A stretch of 50,823 nt of DNA from Anaerolineae bacterium (GCA_026645945.1 JAPKMO010000020.1:1-50823), one strand, 5' to 3'; positions 8,003-16,526 are shown, counted from the stretch's first letter. Notes: generated by a model not told the origin, from the sequence alone. Translations and numbers: made by a program.

Positions 8003-8446
8003 TCACAGGTTAATCTCGGTTTTATATCCAAACCGGACGCCGTTGTCCAGCCAGCGCATCCAGACCGGCTTTAAAACATACAATACGCTGGCGTTGATCT
8101 GCTGTGTGAAAGCAGCCGGCAGGGGAAATTTTTCCAGATAACGTGCCAGAATTTGCCGGCGTTTCACTTCATCGCTAACGGCGGCGGCTTCCCCTTCGAT
8201 TTGCAGGCCTCGAATGTCCTGCCAGTCCCATACCGCCGGATAAATCGCGGCGGCCACGCGCGGGCGGGCGGCCAGGTTCCGGCTGTGGCGGCTGTCCGGC
8301 GACGACAGCCAGCACAGGTTAAACGCCTCGTCGGAAACGTAAAACAGCGGCGTTACTTCAGCCTGCCCTGCTGCGTTCACGGTCGCCAGCGCCAGCGTGG
8401 ACTGGCTTTCCAGAAAGGCGCGTATCGTCTCGCGGGTGTCGGTCAT
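8003..8446 (-). CDS. Pyridoxamine 5'-phosphate oxidase-like FMN/F420-binding protein
   Basis: A 147-residue split-barrel protein. The start TRETIRAFLESQSTLALATV followed by NAAGQAEVTPLFYV, and the later WDWQDIRGLQIEGEAAAV, are typical of the PNPOx-like superfamily, whose members bind FMN, F420 or haem. Whether it is a true PNP oxidase cannot be told; family members of this size usually are not. It converges with the glycosyltransferase gene with a 9-nt gap. No strong ribosome site precedes the ATG at 8446. Confidence 0.8.
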   Translation of the reverse strand: MTDTRETIRAFLESQSTLALATVNAAGQAEVTPLFYVSDEAFNLCWLSSPDSRHSRNLAARPRVAAAIYPAVWDWQDIRGLQIEGEAAAVSDEVKRRQILARYLEKFPLPAAFTQQINASVLYVLKPVWMRWLDNGVRFGYKTEINL

Positions 8447-8486
8447 GGATTTAGTCTTTAAATAAACGGAAAAGAATGAGCCTGAT

Positions 8487-8575
8487 AGGCAGCGGGTTTA
8501 AGACCCCTGGCAACGGGCTGAAGCCCACTGTCGGCAGGCTTTAGTTCATTGGCAACGGGCTGAAGCCCGCTGTCC
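8487..8575. repeat. Palindromic repeat cluster (degenerate copy of the GGGCTTAAGCCC family)
   Basis: Two near-identical stretches, CAACGGGCTGAAGCCCACTG (8511-8530) and CAACGGGCTGAAGCCCGCTG (8553-8572), lie between the PNPOx-like gene and ubiX. Their cores resemble the CAGTGGGCTTAAGCCCACTG palindrome seen at six other sites in the window. Confidence 0.65.
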
Positions 8576-8612
8576 ATTAAGAATCGAAACGCCATTTTTG
8601 TGGTGGTTAGTT

Positions 8613-9206
8613 TTATTCTTCCGGCGGGTTGGCTTTACCGTTCATGCCGAGCCATTCAGCATACAGGGTATTGTGGATGCCAATGCGCGCCAGCGCCCGG
8701 CCAACCGTGCCGTTCACCAGATCATCCACCGTCTGCGGGCCACCGTAAAAAGCCGGAACGGGCGGCATGATGATCGCACCGTTTTCGGCGGCCTGGGTCA
8801 TCAGCCGCAGGTGGCCGATGTGCAGCGGCGTTTCGCGCACCAGCAGCAGCACCGGGCGGCCTTCCTTCAACTGCACGTCGGCGGCGCGGCTCATCAGATC
8901 CGCCGAGTAGCTGTTGGCGATGGCCGACAGCGTTTTGATGCTGCACGGCGCGACGATCATACCCAGCGTGGCAAACGAACCGCTGGCGATGCTGGCCCCG
9001 ATGTCGCCGGGCTTATAGGCGACATCGGCCAGTCGTTCCACGTCGCGCACGTTCCATGCCGTTTCCTGGGTAATAGTGGCGCGCGCCGCCGGGCTGAGTA
9101 CCAGATGCGTTTCGATGGTTTTATCCCGCGCCAGCGTCTCCAACAGCCGTATGCCGTAGATGACGCCGGACGCGCCGGAAATGCCGATGATGAGGCGGTT
9201 AGTCAT
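8613..9206 (-). CDS. ubiX: Flavin prenyltransferase UbiX (MqnM-type)
   Basis: A 197-residue flavoprotein that makes prenylated FMN, the cofactor of UbiD decarboxylases. It begins LIIGISGASGVIYGIRLLE (flavin-binding) and contains MIVAPCSIKTLSAIANSYSA, RPVLLLVRETPLHIGHLRLM and MPPVPAFYGG, all highly conserved in UbiX/Pad1. With ubiD, ubiA and ubiE nearby on the same strand it probably supports quinone synthesis; in organisms using the futalosine route the counterpart is called MqnM. Its start is 17 nt after the HNH nuclease gene, so both may be on one transcript. Confidence 0.93.
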   Translation of the reverse strand: MTNRLIIGISGASGVIYGIRLLETLARDKTIETHLVLSPAARATITQETAWNVRDVERLADVAYKPGDIGASIASGSFATLGMIVAPCSIKTLSAIANSYSADLMSRAADVQLKEGRPVLLLVRETPLHIGHLRLMTQAAENGAIIMPPVPAFYGGPQTVDDLVNGTVGRALARIGIHNTLYAEWLGMNGKANPPEE

Positions 9207-9223
9207 TAGTCGTTAGTCTCTAC

Positions 9224-9952
9224 CTAATCTTTACCGGCCAGCTTGTTCACGATTTGTTTAACATATTCGGATGTAGAGAGATTTAATGTCTCGGCCTGTT
9301 TTTTGAGATTTTCGTAGAGAGTGATTTCTGCTTCTTCCCAAACCACCTCAACCCGGCGGATATGGCGCAGAGCGACATGGATATAAGACTCTGGCGTGGC
9401 CCAATAACAGTTCACACAAATCTGAGGGTCTTTGTCTTGAATCCAGTTCGGACAGTGTTCGCATGACCACGACTTGGCTCGATTGCATGTTCCGCAAATG
9501 AGCATGTAATCCTCGATTTTTCGTTCTTCCGGGGTTTCCGAGTCACTCACTACTTCATAAGGGATGCGATGGTCAATTTGCAGGTAGCGCCCCTCGAAAC
9601 GCGATTGGCAAATCGAACACTTAGCGCCGTTGCGCTCAATTAACTGCTGTTTGAACCGCTTCGGGAAAGTCTTCCGTCCGGCCAGTCTGTCCGCTCTGAC
9701 AGCCTCGATATTGCCAAACCGATATGCAGCAATCGTGCGCCCTTCGGCATTCTTGACGCGAAAGGTTTCCAGTGGAATACCGGTTTCCCTTAAGTCACGG
9801 GCGGCCCTGGGAGGGTGATTATAGCCGTACAGCGTCGTTAATTCTTCGGTCGTAATCGAACCATGCGCCAGAATATGTTCGGCTACAACGCGCGGCCTTT
9901 TATTCCTGATAGCCTGGATGCGCCGGATAAACCAATCGGGATACTTTGGCAT
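9224..9952 (-). CDS. HNH restriction endonuclease (Type II, paired with D12 methylase)
   Basis: A 242-residue protein with an N-terminal helical region that resembles a winged helix (VAEHILAHGSITTEELTTLY) and a C-terminal HNH nuclease core: CSICQSRFEGRYLQIDHRIP then YMLICGTCNRAKSWSCEHC. The CxxC pairs should hold zinc and DH supplies the catalytic histidine. A further CVNC follows. The methylase gene ends 5 nt upstream, the usual layout of a restriction-modification pair. ATG 9952 with GGGTGA 7 nt upstream is preferred; GTG 9961 overlapping the methylase stop is possible. The recognition site is not predictable here. Confidence 0.85.
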   Translation of the reverse strand: MPKYPDWFIRRIQAIRNKRPRVVAEHILAHGSITTEELTTLYGYNHPPRAARDLRETGIPLETFRVKNAEGRTIAAYRFGNIEAVRADRLAGRKTFPKRFKQQLIERNGAKCSICQSRFEGRYLQIDHRIPYEVVSDSETPEERKIEDYMLICGTCNRAKSWSCEHCPNWIQDKDPQICVNCYWATPESYIHVALRHIRRVEVVWEEAEITLYENLKKQAETLNLSTSEYVKQIVNKLAGKD

Positions 9953-9957
9953 GGCTG

Positions 9958-10860
9958 TCACCCGAATAATGTCATCTGCACCGGCATGGAAGTCCGCAGC
10001 GGCACAGGTTGATCTGAATGCGGCGTTAGAGCCGGCGATAGATAAAGTGACTCGAACGTTGTTTCGTTACGGCCCAGCAGTGTGGCCTGGGTCGAACGTC
10101 CGGCAGCCAGTTCGATGCGCTTCAGGTTAAGAAAGTCGGGCAGCAATTCGCCGTGATTTTTTTTGCCGGTGCGCCCATCGTAACTGACGATATAGGCTAT
10201 ACGGCGGCGGTTGAGGGCATCCAGGGTTTCTACAAACGTGTCGAACTGAACTTTCTGCTTATAGCGGGGGTCACGATTGTTGCAGACGCCCTGATAGGGC
10301 GGGTCCAGATAAACCACATCATTCGGCGTGGCTTCGTCCAGCAAAATCTGATAATCGCCATGCCGGATTTGACACCGGCCACTCAAAAGCTCGGATGCAG
10401 CCAGCAGATTTTTTCGCATGGTAGCGGGGCGGGTGCCTTTTCTACGGTTATCAGGGCTTTGATTAAACTCACCGGCGGTGTTATAGCGAACAGCAGCTTT
10501 TACGCAGCGCACCAGCAGGTACAGGAAATGTTCGGGCTGGCGGTTTTCGTTGAATTCAGCCCGGATGAAATCATAATATTCTCGCTCCCTGCCAAGCTGC
10601 TGAAACCAAAGGGAAGCATAGGCTTCGGCAAGTTCAGTCGGAGCAGAGACGATTTTATTCCACAGGGCTACCAGTGCCGCGTCGCTGTCCCCGATGACCA
10701 CCTGCTTTACAAGTCCATTTTGTAAAGCCGCTAACGATACAGCCGCCGAGCCTGCAAATGGTTCAATCAGACGGTCAGCACCGGGAGGAAAAAAAAACAG
10801 AATTTGTCTGGCGAGATGGCGCTTGCTTCCCTGGTAAGGGATAGGATGAGGCACACTCAT
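9958..10860 (-). CDS. DNA adenine methyltransferase, D12 class (restriction-modification)
   Basis: A 300-residue N6-adenine methyltransferase of the Dam/D12 class. Visible motifs are the N-terminal PIPYQGSKRHLARQILFFFP, the SAM-binding DRLIEPFAGSAAVSLAAL and the catalytic VVYLDPPYQG (DPPY motif IV). It would methylate adenine in the target of the HNH nuclease encoded just after it, protecting the host DNA. The pair interrupts the quinone gene cluster between ubiE and ubiX. No clear ribosome site precedes the ATG at 10860. An orphan Dam-like role is less likely because of the adjacent nuclease. Confidence 0.9.
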   Translation of the reverse strand: MSVPHPIPYQGSKRHLARQILFFFPPGADRLIEPFAGSAAVSLAALQNGLVKQVVIGDSDAALVALWNKIVSAPTELAEAYASLWFQQLGREREYYDFIRAEFNENRQPEHFLYLLVRCVKAAVRYNTAGEFNQSPDNRRKGTRPATMRKNLLAASELLSGRCQIRHGDYQILLDEATPNDVVYLDPPYQGVCNNRDPRYKQKVQFDTFVETLDALNRRRIAYIVSYDGRTGKKNHGELLPDFLNLKRIELAAGRSTQATLLGRNETTFESLYLSPALTPHSDQPVPLRTSMPVQMTLFG

Positions 10861-10933
10861 GGTTCAGTTTACCGGTATCAGCCGACTACAACCGTCATTT
10901 TATTCGATTTCACGCTGATATGGCGAACTGCCC

Positions 10934-11641
10934 TCACTTCTCCCCCCAGTGGACGGCCATCGTGCCGAACATGAACGTCCGGTACTGCACGTTGCGGATG
11001 CCGGCCTGCTGCATCAGCGCGGCTAGTTCGTCCGGCGTTTTGAATGCCTGCGTCGAACTCGGCAGGTAGCGGTAAGCGTCCGCGCCGTTTTTCCCGGCGA
11101 TGATACGCCCCAGCGCCGGGATAATGTAGCGCAGGTGGATTTCGATGAATGGGCGCAGCAGATTGTCTTTCGGCGGCGAACTGTCCAGCACAACGATACG
11201 CCCGCCGGGTTTTAAGACGCGAAGCTGCTCCGCGAAACAGCGCGGGATGTCCACCACGTTGCGGACGAGGTAGCCGGAAGTCACGGCGTCGAAGGTGCCG
11301 TCCGGGAAGGGCAGGCTCAGCGCGTCCGCGCCCGTCCATCCGACCTGCTCACCGAGCGGCAGCATTTGGCCGACGCGCATCATCGGCAGTGAAAAATCGC
11401 CCCCGACAGCCTGAATACCTGGCACGGCCCGGAGCGCCTCGAAGGCAATATCGCCCGTCCCGGTCGCCAGGTCGAGCAGCCGGTCGCCGGGTTTCAGCCG
11501 CGCCTGCCGCACAACAAAACGCCGCCAGCGGACATCTTGGCCGCCGGTCATCAGCCGGTTCATCAGGTTATAACGCCCGGCGATACGTCCGAACATATCC
11601 CGAACGTAGGCCGCGCGCGCTTCTCCGGTCAAATGTGCCAT
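10934..11641 (-). CDS. ubiE: Demethylmenaquinone methyltransferase UbiE/MenG
   Basis: A 235-residue class I SAM methyltransferase for the last step of menaquinone synthesis (ring C-methylation). It shows VRDMFGRIAGRYNLMNRLMT, the SAM motif RLLDLATGTGDIAFEA, and the family signature around YLVRNVVDIPRCFAEQLRVL and LKPGGRIVVLDSSPP. The usual GLRNV appears as YLVRNV. It lies on the same strand as ubiA and ubiD, 54 nt after the YdeI gene, and fits the late steps of the futalosine pathway, where the same enzyme is shared. Confidence 0.92.
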   Translation of the reverse strand: MAHLTGEARAAYVRDMFGRIAGRYNLMNRLMTGGQDVRWRRFVVRQARLKPGDRLLDLATGTGDIAFEALRAVPGIQAVGGDFSLPMMRVGQMLPLGEQVGWTGADALSLPFPDGTFDAVTSGYLVRNVVDIPRCFAEQLRVLKPGGRIVVLDSSPPKDNLLRPFIEIHLRYIIPALGRIIAGKNGADAYRYLPSSTQAFKTPDELAALMQQAGIRNVQYRTFMFGTMAVHWGEK

Positions 11642-11695
11642 ATCAATCCGTTAAAATAACCGCCACGACGCCAGGTGCGCCAAGCCTGTATTCAA

Positions 11696-12280
11696 TCACT
11701 TCTGCCACTGGTTGGCGCGTTTGTTCTGCGCCGCTAACTCAACCGTCTCCGCGATGCGTCTGGCGCGCGTCTCAGGCCGTTTGGCGCTGGTAATCCACAC
11801 CAGTATCGCGCGTTTGGCCGAGCGCGGAAAGGCGTCGAAATACTGTGCAGCCATTGGATTGCGCGCTAGTTCTTCGGCCAGATCGGGCGGAATTTCCAGC
11901 GCTTCAACCGCGTCCAGCGCATTCCACGAACCATCCTGTTTGGCCGCTTCAATCCTGGCTAACCCGGCTGGCCTCATCAAGCCACTGTCAATCAGCCGGG
12001 CAATCCGTTCCTTGTTGGGTCGTGACCAACCTGTACCGGGCTTGCGCGGCGTAAACCAAAGCATCGTGCGGGCATCATCGAGTTTGTTGGCCTTACTGTC
12101 AATCCAGCCGAAACACAAGGCTTCTTCCACCGCTTCCTCGTACTCCACACGCGGTTCGCCTGAGGCTTTTTTGAAGCTGATGAACCAGACCCCCTCGGTC
12201 TGGGTGTGATGTTCCTCCAACCACTGCCGCCACTCGGCGCGCGATCTGGGATGAACCGAATTCGGCGGCACTTCGACCAT
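11696..12280 (-). CDS. YdeI/OmpD-associated family protein
   Basis: A 194-residue protein of the YdeI/OmpD-associated family. Typical segments are VHPRSRAEWRQWLEEHH, GVWFISFKKASGEPRVEYEE, EALCFGWIDSKANKLDDART and the C-terminal KRAILVWITSAKRPETRARR. The function is not known; no catalytic site is established. ATG 12280 is chosen; TTG 12298 would add six residues. It sits between ubiA and ubiE on the same strand but has no evident role in quinone synthesis. Confidence 0.85.
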   Translation of the reverse strand: MVEVPPNSVHPRSRAEWRQWLEEHHTQTEGVWFISFKKASGEPRVEYEEAVEEALCFGWIDSKANKLDDARTMLWFTPRKPGTGWSRPNKERIARLIDSGLMRPAGLARIEAAKQDGSWNALDAVEALEIPPDLAEELARNPMAAQYFDAFPRSAKRAILVWITSAKRPETRARRIAETVELAAQNKRANQWQK

Positions 12281-12315
12281 ATTTTTACACCTATCCAATG
12301 GATTACACTAATTAT

Positions 12316-12389
12316 CTATCCATAAACCGATTGATCTGATGGCAGAACAGTGGGCTTAAGCCCACTGTCTGGTGGGTTTACGGATAAAC
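12316..12389 (-). repeat. 74-bp palindromic element, copy 1 (MITE-like)
   Basis: Element with the perfect core CAGTGGGCTTAAGCCCACTG (12348-12367) and inverted ends TATCCATAAACC and GGTTTACGGATA. It is the reverse of the copies at 25547-25620 and 43808-43881 and has the same 74-bp length. No coding capacity. It lies between ubiA and the YdeI gene. Confidence 0.85.
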
Positions 12390-12471
12390 CCTAAAAAAGC
12401 TGCCAGCTGCCAGAAAAAACTGAAAATAGATAACTGATAACATCCTTCTGGATCACCTGGCGTCATACGGT

Positions 12472-13377
12472 TCAGATCAACAACGCCAGAAACGTCCCCG
12501 CGAACAGTGTCACGGCGATATACGAGTTGACATTAAAAAAGGCCACGTTGATGCGCGACAGATCATCCGGCTTTACGATGCTGTTTTCGTAGGCCAGCAG
12601 CCCGGCGGCGATCACCAGCCCCGCCCAGAACGGCCACGCCAGCCCTTCCACCAGCCCCAGCAGCGCGAACAGCAGCACCGTCAGGAGGTGGTTGATTTTC
12701 GCCATGTTGAGCGCGCTGGCGATGCCGAACTTCGCCGGGAACGAAAACAGCCCTTCGCGCCGGTCGTGTTCCACGTCCTGGCAGGCGTAAATCAGGTCGA
12801 AGCCGGCGATCCAGAAGGTGACGGCGAAGGTGAGCAGGTAGGCAGGCAGGTCCTCCGCCGTGAAGATGCTGCCCCGCACCGCAATCCAGCCGCCCGCCGC
12901 CGCCAGCCCATCAGTAAAACCCAGCGCCCAATGGCACAGGCTGGTGAATCGTTTGGTGTACGAATAACCGATCAGGAAAACCAGCGCCACCGGGAACAGC
13001 ATCAGCGCCAGCGGGTTGAGCAGCGCCGCCGCCAGCGCCAGCACAACCAACGACAGAACGGCAAAAGCCGCCATCATCTGCGGGCTGATCGCGCCCGTCA
13101 CGGAGGGGCGTCTGGCCGTGCGCGGGTTGGTGGCGTCGAAGCGCCGGTCAACCAGCCGGTTAACGGCAAATGCCAGCGTGCGCGCTGAAGCCATCGCCAC
13201 CGTTACCCATACAAACTGGTGAAAGGTCGGCAGGCCGCCCGCTGCCAGCGTCATACCCAGGTAGGCGAACGGCAGCGCGAAAATCGTATGCTCGAACTTA
13301 ATCAGTTCCAGGAACAGCCTGATTTTATGCGCCAGCGTGTCCGCCTGCGGCGCGGATGAAGAGGATACCTTTGCCAT
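12472..13377 (-). CDS. ubiA: UbiA family prenyltransferase (MqnP-type)
   Basis: Integral membrane prenyltransferase of 301 residues with about eight or nine helices. The first Asp-rich motif is NRLVDRRFDATNPRTARRP and the second is DLIYACQDVEHDRREG; both bind the polyprenyl diphosphate through Mg2+. The sequence is of the 4-hydroxybenzoate polyprenyltransferase type; beside ubiD-, ubiX- and ubiE-like genes the best reading is MqnP, which prenylates the naphthoate in the futalosine pathway. ATG 13377 (MAKVSSSS) was chosen; ATG 13428 adds 17 residues and has no better ribosome site. The membrane M48-like gene lies just upstream. Confidence 0.9.
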   Translation of the reverse strand: MAKVSSSSAPQADTLAHKIRLFLELIKFEHTIFALPFAYLGMTLAAGGLPTFHQFVWVTVAMASARTLAFAVNRLVDRRFDATNPRTARRPSVTGAISPQMMAAFAVLSLVVLALAAALLNPLALMLFPVALVFLIGYSYTKRFTSLCHWALGFTDGLAAAGGWIAVRGSIFTAEDLPAYLLTFAVTFWIAGFDLIYACQDVEHDRREGLFSFPAKFGIASALNMAKINHLLTVLLFALLGLVEGLAWPFWAGLVIAAGLLAYENSIVKPDDLSRINVAFFNVNSYIAVTLFAGTFLALLI

Positions 13378-13472
13378 GCGCCATTCTCGTATTGAGGCTA
13401 TTGGAGCCGCCGTGTCCAGCTGCCCCATTTGATTTTGAACTCAGAACTCGGCACTTATCACTCAGAACTGTT

Positions 13473-14642
13473 TTAATCTCCGGGTAACATCACCCACAGT
13501 TCGGTTTTGCCACTGTTGCAGTGAACCGCGCGCGGCAGGAAGCTCATACACGCCCACGAGAGGTACAGCGCCATGCGCGCGCCATGCCATGCGCCGACGC
13601 CGCCCCTGCCCACATGCTTGCGTGACAGCTTCAACTGCCGGTTGCCAACCGACGGGATGGGGTGGAAGATGGTTTCCACCAGCCGGGAACGGGATGGCTC
13701 GTCGTCTTGCAGTTTATCCAGTTCCTCAATCGTCTGGCTGAGCAGGTCTTCCGGCACGCCTTTCTCGCGGGCGAAGCGGTCGAGTTCGTAAACGCCGGGG
13801 CGGCTGAGCGATGGCAGCACCAGCAGCCCCAGGAAGGCCCACAGGTTGAAGTACAGAATGGTTTCCAGCAGGCCGCGCGCGCTGCTGACCGCCACCGCGC
13901 CGCCGGCCAGCGAGGCCGCAATCCAGAAGCCGGCGAAGTTCCAGATCAGTGCCAGCCACACCCCACGCGCGCGGCTTTCCCGGTGCAGCGCCCCGATGCG
14001 CCGCGCCATCTGCGCCGCAAGCTGCTCCGGCGTCAGCGCCGTAAACCACTTGGCGGGCAGAACGAGTTTTTCCATGCCGGTCGGTCCGGCCAGCGCCCCC
14101 ACAAAGGCCGGGTCGTGGTGTTCGTAAACAACCGTATTTTCCGGCAGTTCCAACCCCCAGCGTTTGAGGATGGTGGCGTAGGGTTTCAGATCAACCGTCA
14201 GCCGGCGGAAGCCGCTCACCAGCCGCGCGAACCAGTCCTGCGCGGCCAGCAGAATCGCCATTTCGATGCCCACCAGCACCGCCGCCAGAAAAACGCTGCG
14301 CGACTGTTTGCCCGCCGCCACCAGCAGCATCCCGGTCAGGTACATCACCACGCCCTGCACCAGCACCCCCCGCAGCCAACGAATAATATACTGCGGCAGT
14401 TCCGGCCCCTGGCGTCTGAACCGCAGCGGCAGGATGTATCCGCCGACCAGATCGAACGGCAGGCTGAGCAGGATGTATCCGCCGACGATCAGCGCCAGCC
14501 GGGTGGAGGTTTCGTTGGGGTCGGTGTCCAGGGTGGGGAACAGTGTTTCCGGCAGGTTGACCAGCAGCCCGACCGCCGACACTACCACCCAGAAGCCGAC
14601 GTTGACGATGCCCAGGTAAAGACGCGCGCGTGCGTATGTCAT
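13473..14642 (-). CDS. Membrane protein resembling an inactive M48-type peptidase
   Basis: A 389-residue protein with about four N-terminal membrane helices (to residue 140) and two more near 230-290. The middle region, NTVVYEHHDPAFVGALAGPT then MEKLVLPAKWFTALTPEQLA, looks like the M48 peptidase core, where a strand is followed by 'LtxeEL...HExxH'. Here the zinc motif position reads AAQMARRIGALH, so the HExxH is lost. The similarity is by eye only. GGAG precedes the ATG. It lies between ubiD and ubiA with short gaps, so it is probably co-transcribed with the quinone genes; a scaffold or binding role is a guess. Confidence 0.65.
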   Translation of the reverse strand: MTYARARLYLGIVNVGFWVVVSAVGLLVNLPETLFPTLDTDPNETSTRLALIVGGYILLSLPFDLVGGYILPLRFRRQGPELPQYIIRWLRGVLVQGVVMYLTGMLLVAAGKQSRSVFLAAVLVGIEMAILLAAQDWFARLVSGFRRLTVDLKPYATILKRWGLELPENTVVYEHHDPAFVGALAGPTGMEKLVLPAKWFTALTPEQLAAQMARRIGALHRESRARGVWLALIWNFAGFWIAASLAGGAVAVSSARGLLETILYFNLWAFLGLLVLPSLSRPGVYELDRFAREKGVPEDLLSQTIEELDKLQDDEPSRSRLVETIFHPIPSVGNRQLKLSRKHVGRGGVGAWHGARMALYLSWACMSFLPRAVHCNSGKTELWVMLPGD

Positions 14643-14669
14643 AAAAGCTTTCTCCGGTGCGGTTCAAAA

Positions 14670-16487
14670 TTATTCGATTCCGTACTCGCCCCACCGCTCG
14701 CTGACACGCGCCGCCACCTCCGGCAGCATCATGATTTCTTTCGGCCAGCCGCGCGGGTGGCCGTCCGCCGCGTTTTTGCTGGTGGCGTCTATGCCAATCG
14801 GGCTGCGCGGTTGGTCGCCCTGCGGGTAAGGATTAACCGGCCCACCGGGAATCACCACGTCGCGCCGCCAATCCACATTGCCGAGCGCCCGCCAGGCCGC
14901 ATCCGACAGGCTGCGCGTGTCGGCGGTGTGGTCGAGCAAAATGATATTATACCCCGGCGCGGCCTGCCACAAAGCGGCCAGAATATCCCGCTTCGCGCCG
15001 TTGGCGGAATCCACCCCGGCGATAAGAACGGCGTCGTTCCAGGTGTGCCAGTTGTCGCCCCCCAGCGCGGCGGTGATGCGCGCCGGTTCGACCGGCGCGT
15101 TCGGCGGGTAGGGCGCGCGGTCGGGTTTACGGGTGGCGTCCAGGCCGATTTTGCCGCCATAAGAGTCCAGGATGGCGGAATGGTCAAGCTGGTCTACCGG
15201 GCCATCCACGATGGTTACGTCGCGCCGCCAGTCCACCGTTTCCAGCACGCGCGCGGCGACGGCGGCCACGTCCTGCACCGGCACGTCCTGGTCAACCACA
15301 ATGATGGCCTTCGACAGCATCATCAGCCCCAGTCCCCACAGCCCGTACATAACCTTCTGCGCGTGGCCGGGATAGCGTTTTTTGATGCTAACGATCACCA
15401 AATTATGAAAGACGCCTTCCGGCGGCATGTTCACATCCACGATTTCGCCCATGAACAGCTTCATCAGCGGCAGAAACAGCCGTTCGGTGGCTTTGCCCAT
15501 CCATACATCTTCCATCGGCGGTTTGCCGACGATGGTGGTCGGGTAGACGGCATCGGCGCGGTGGGTGATGGCCGTGACGTGCATCACCGGGAACAGGTCA
15601 GGCGGGGTGTAAAAGCCGGTATGGTCGCCGAACGGCCCTTCCATGCGATGCTCGTTGGGGTCGAACCAGCCTTCGATGACGATTTCGGCGTCGGCAGGCA
15701 CTTCCAAATCCTGCGACACGCACTTCACAAATTCGACCGGCCTGCCGCGCAGCCAGCCCGCCAGCAGGTATTCGTCAATATTCGGCGGCAGCGGCGCGGA
15801 GGCGCACCACATGGCCGCCGGGTCGCCGCCCAGCACAATCGCCACCGGGATTTTTTGCTGCTGCTGTTCGCGTCCGGCGTCCTGGTGTTCCTTGCCGCCC
15901 TTGTGCCGCTGCCAGTGCAGTCCCAACGTCTGCCCGTCGTAGACCTGCACGCGGTACATGCCGACGTTGCGCGTGCCGCCGCCCGGCTCGCGGGTGATGA
16001 CCGCCGTCATGGTGATGTATCTGCCGCCGTCATCCGGCCAGCATTTGAGGATGGGCAGGATATTCACGTCGGGATTTTCGGTGATGACCACTTCTTGCAC
16101 CGGGGCTTTTTTCGTCACGCTTGGCCCCAGGCCGATGCTGCGAAGCGCGCCTAACATTTCGCCGGCGCGGGCGATGATGGCGTTCATGCCCTTTGGCAGC
16201 TTCAGGTCAATCAGCCGGCCCAGCCGTTGGTTAAGTTCGTCCAGGTCTTCCACGTTCAGCGCCCAGGCCATGCGGCGCGGGCTGCCGAACAGGTTAATGA
16301 CCAGCGGGAAGGCGCTGCCCTCCACCTGCTCGAACAGCAGGGCTTTGTTGCGGTCGTGCGGCAGCTTGGAGATACGGTCGGTGATTTCGGTGATTTCCAG
16401 TTCCGCGCTGACCGGGTTCTGGACGCGAACCAGTTCGCCGGCGGTTTCCAGCCGGTCAAGGAACTCAGTGAGTCGTTTATAGGCCAT
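14670..16487 (-). CDS. ubiD: UbiD family decarboxylase (MqnL-type)
   Basis: A 605-residue prenyl-FMN-dependent decarboxylase. Family segments include LTEFLDRLETAGELVRVQNP, NMYRVQ-type GTRNVGMYRVQVYDGQTLGL, HWQRHKGGKEH, VIEGWFDPNEHRMEGPFGDH (with the conserved E of the EGP segment) and FHNLVIVSIKKRYPGHAQKV. It removes the ring carboxylate of a prenylated arene; with the neighbouring ubiA, ubiX and ubiE genes it is probably MqnL of the futalosine route. The length is above the usual 490 residues because of a C-terminal part with two similar segments (TVDWRRDVTIVDGPVDQLD and NVDWRRDVVIPGGPVNPYP). A candidate promoter is at 16527-16555. Confidence 0.9.
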   Translation of the reverse strand: MAYKRLTEFLDRLETAGELVRVQNPVSAELEITEITDRISKLPHDRNKALLFEQVEGSAFPLVINLFGSPRRMAWALNVEDLDELNQRLGRLIDLKLPKGMNAIIARAGEMLGALRSIGLGPSVTKKAPVQEVVITENPDVNILPILKCWPDDGGRYITMTAVITREPGGGTRNVGMYRVQVYDGQTLGLHWQRHKGGKEHQDAGREQQQQKIPVAIVLGGDPAAMWCASAPLPPNIDEYLLAGWLRGRPVEFVKCVSQDLEVPADAEIVIEGWFDPNEHRMEGPFGDHTGFYTPPDLFPVMHVTAITHRADAVYPTTIVGKPPMEDVWMGKATERLFLPLMKLFMGEIVDVNMPPEGVFHNLVIVSIKKRYPGHAQKVMYGLWGLGLMMLSKAIIVVDQDVPVQDVAAVAARVLETVDWRRDVTIVDGPVDQLDHSAILDSYGGKIGLDATRKPDRAPYPPNAPVEPARITAALGGDNWHTWNDAVLIAGVDSANGAKRDILAALWQAAPGYNIILLDHTADTRSLSDAAWRALGNVDWRRDVVIPGGPVNPYPQGDQPRSPIGIDATSKNAADGHPRGWPKEIMMLPEVAARVSERWGEYGIE

Positions 16488-16526
16488 CGTTCACAACATT
16501 CAGTTTGTTATAAAAGTCACAAGTGT

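Noticed and set aside
13662-16154. An 830-codon open frame on the plus strand opposite the quinone genes
   Set aside because: It is a GC-rich antisense shadow of the ubiD and M48-like genes, which have clear family motifs on the minus strand; its product is rich in Gln/Arg/His without any domain.
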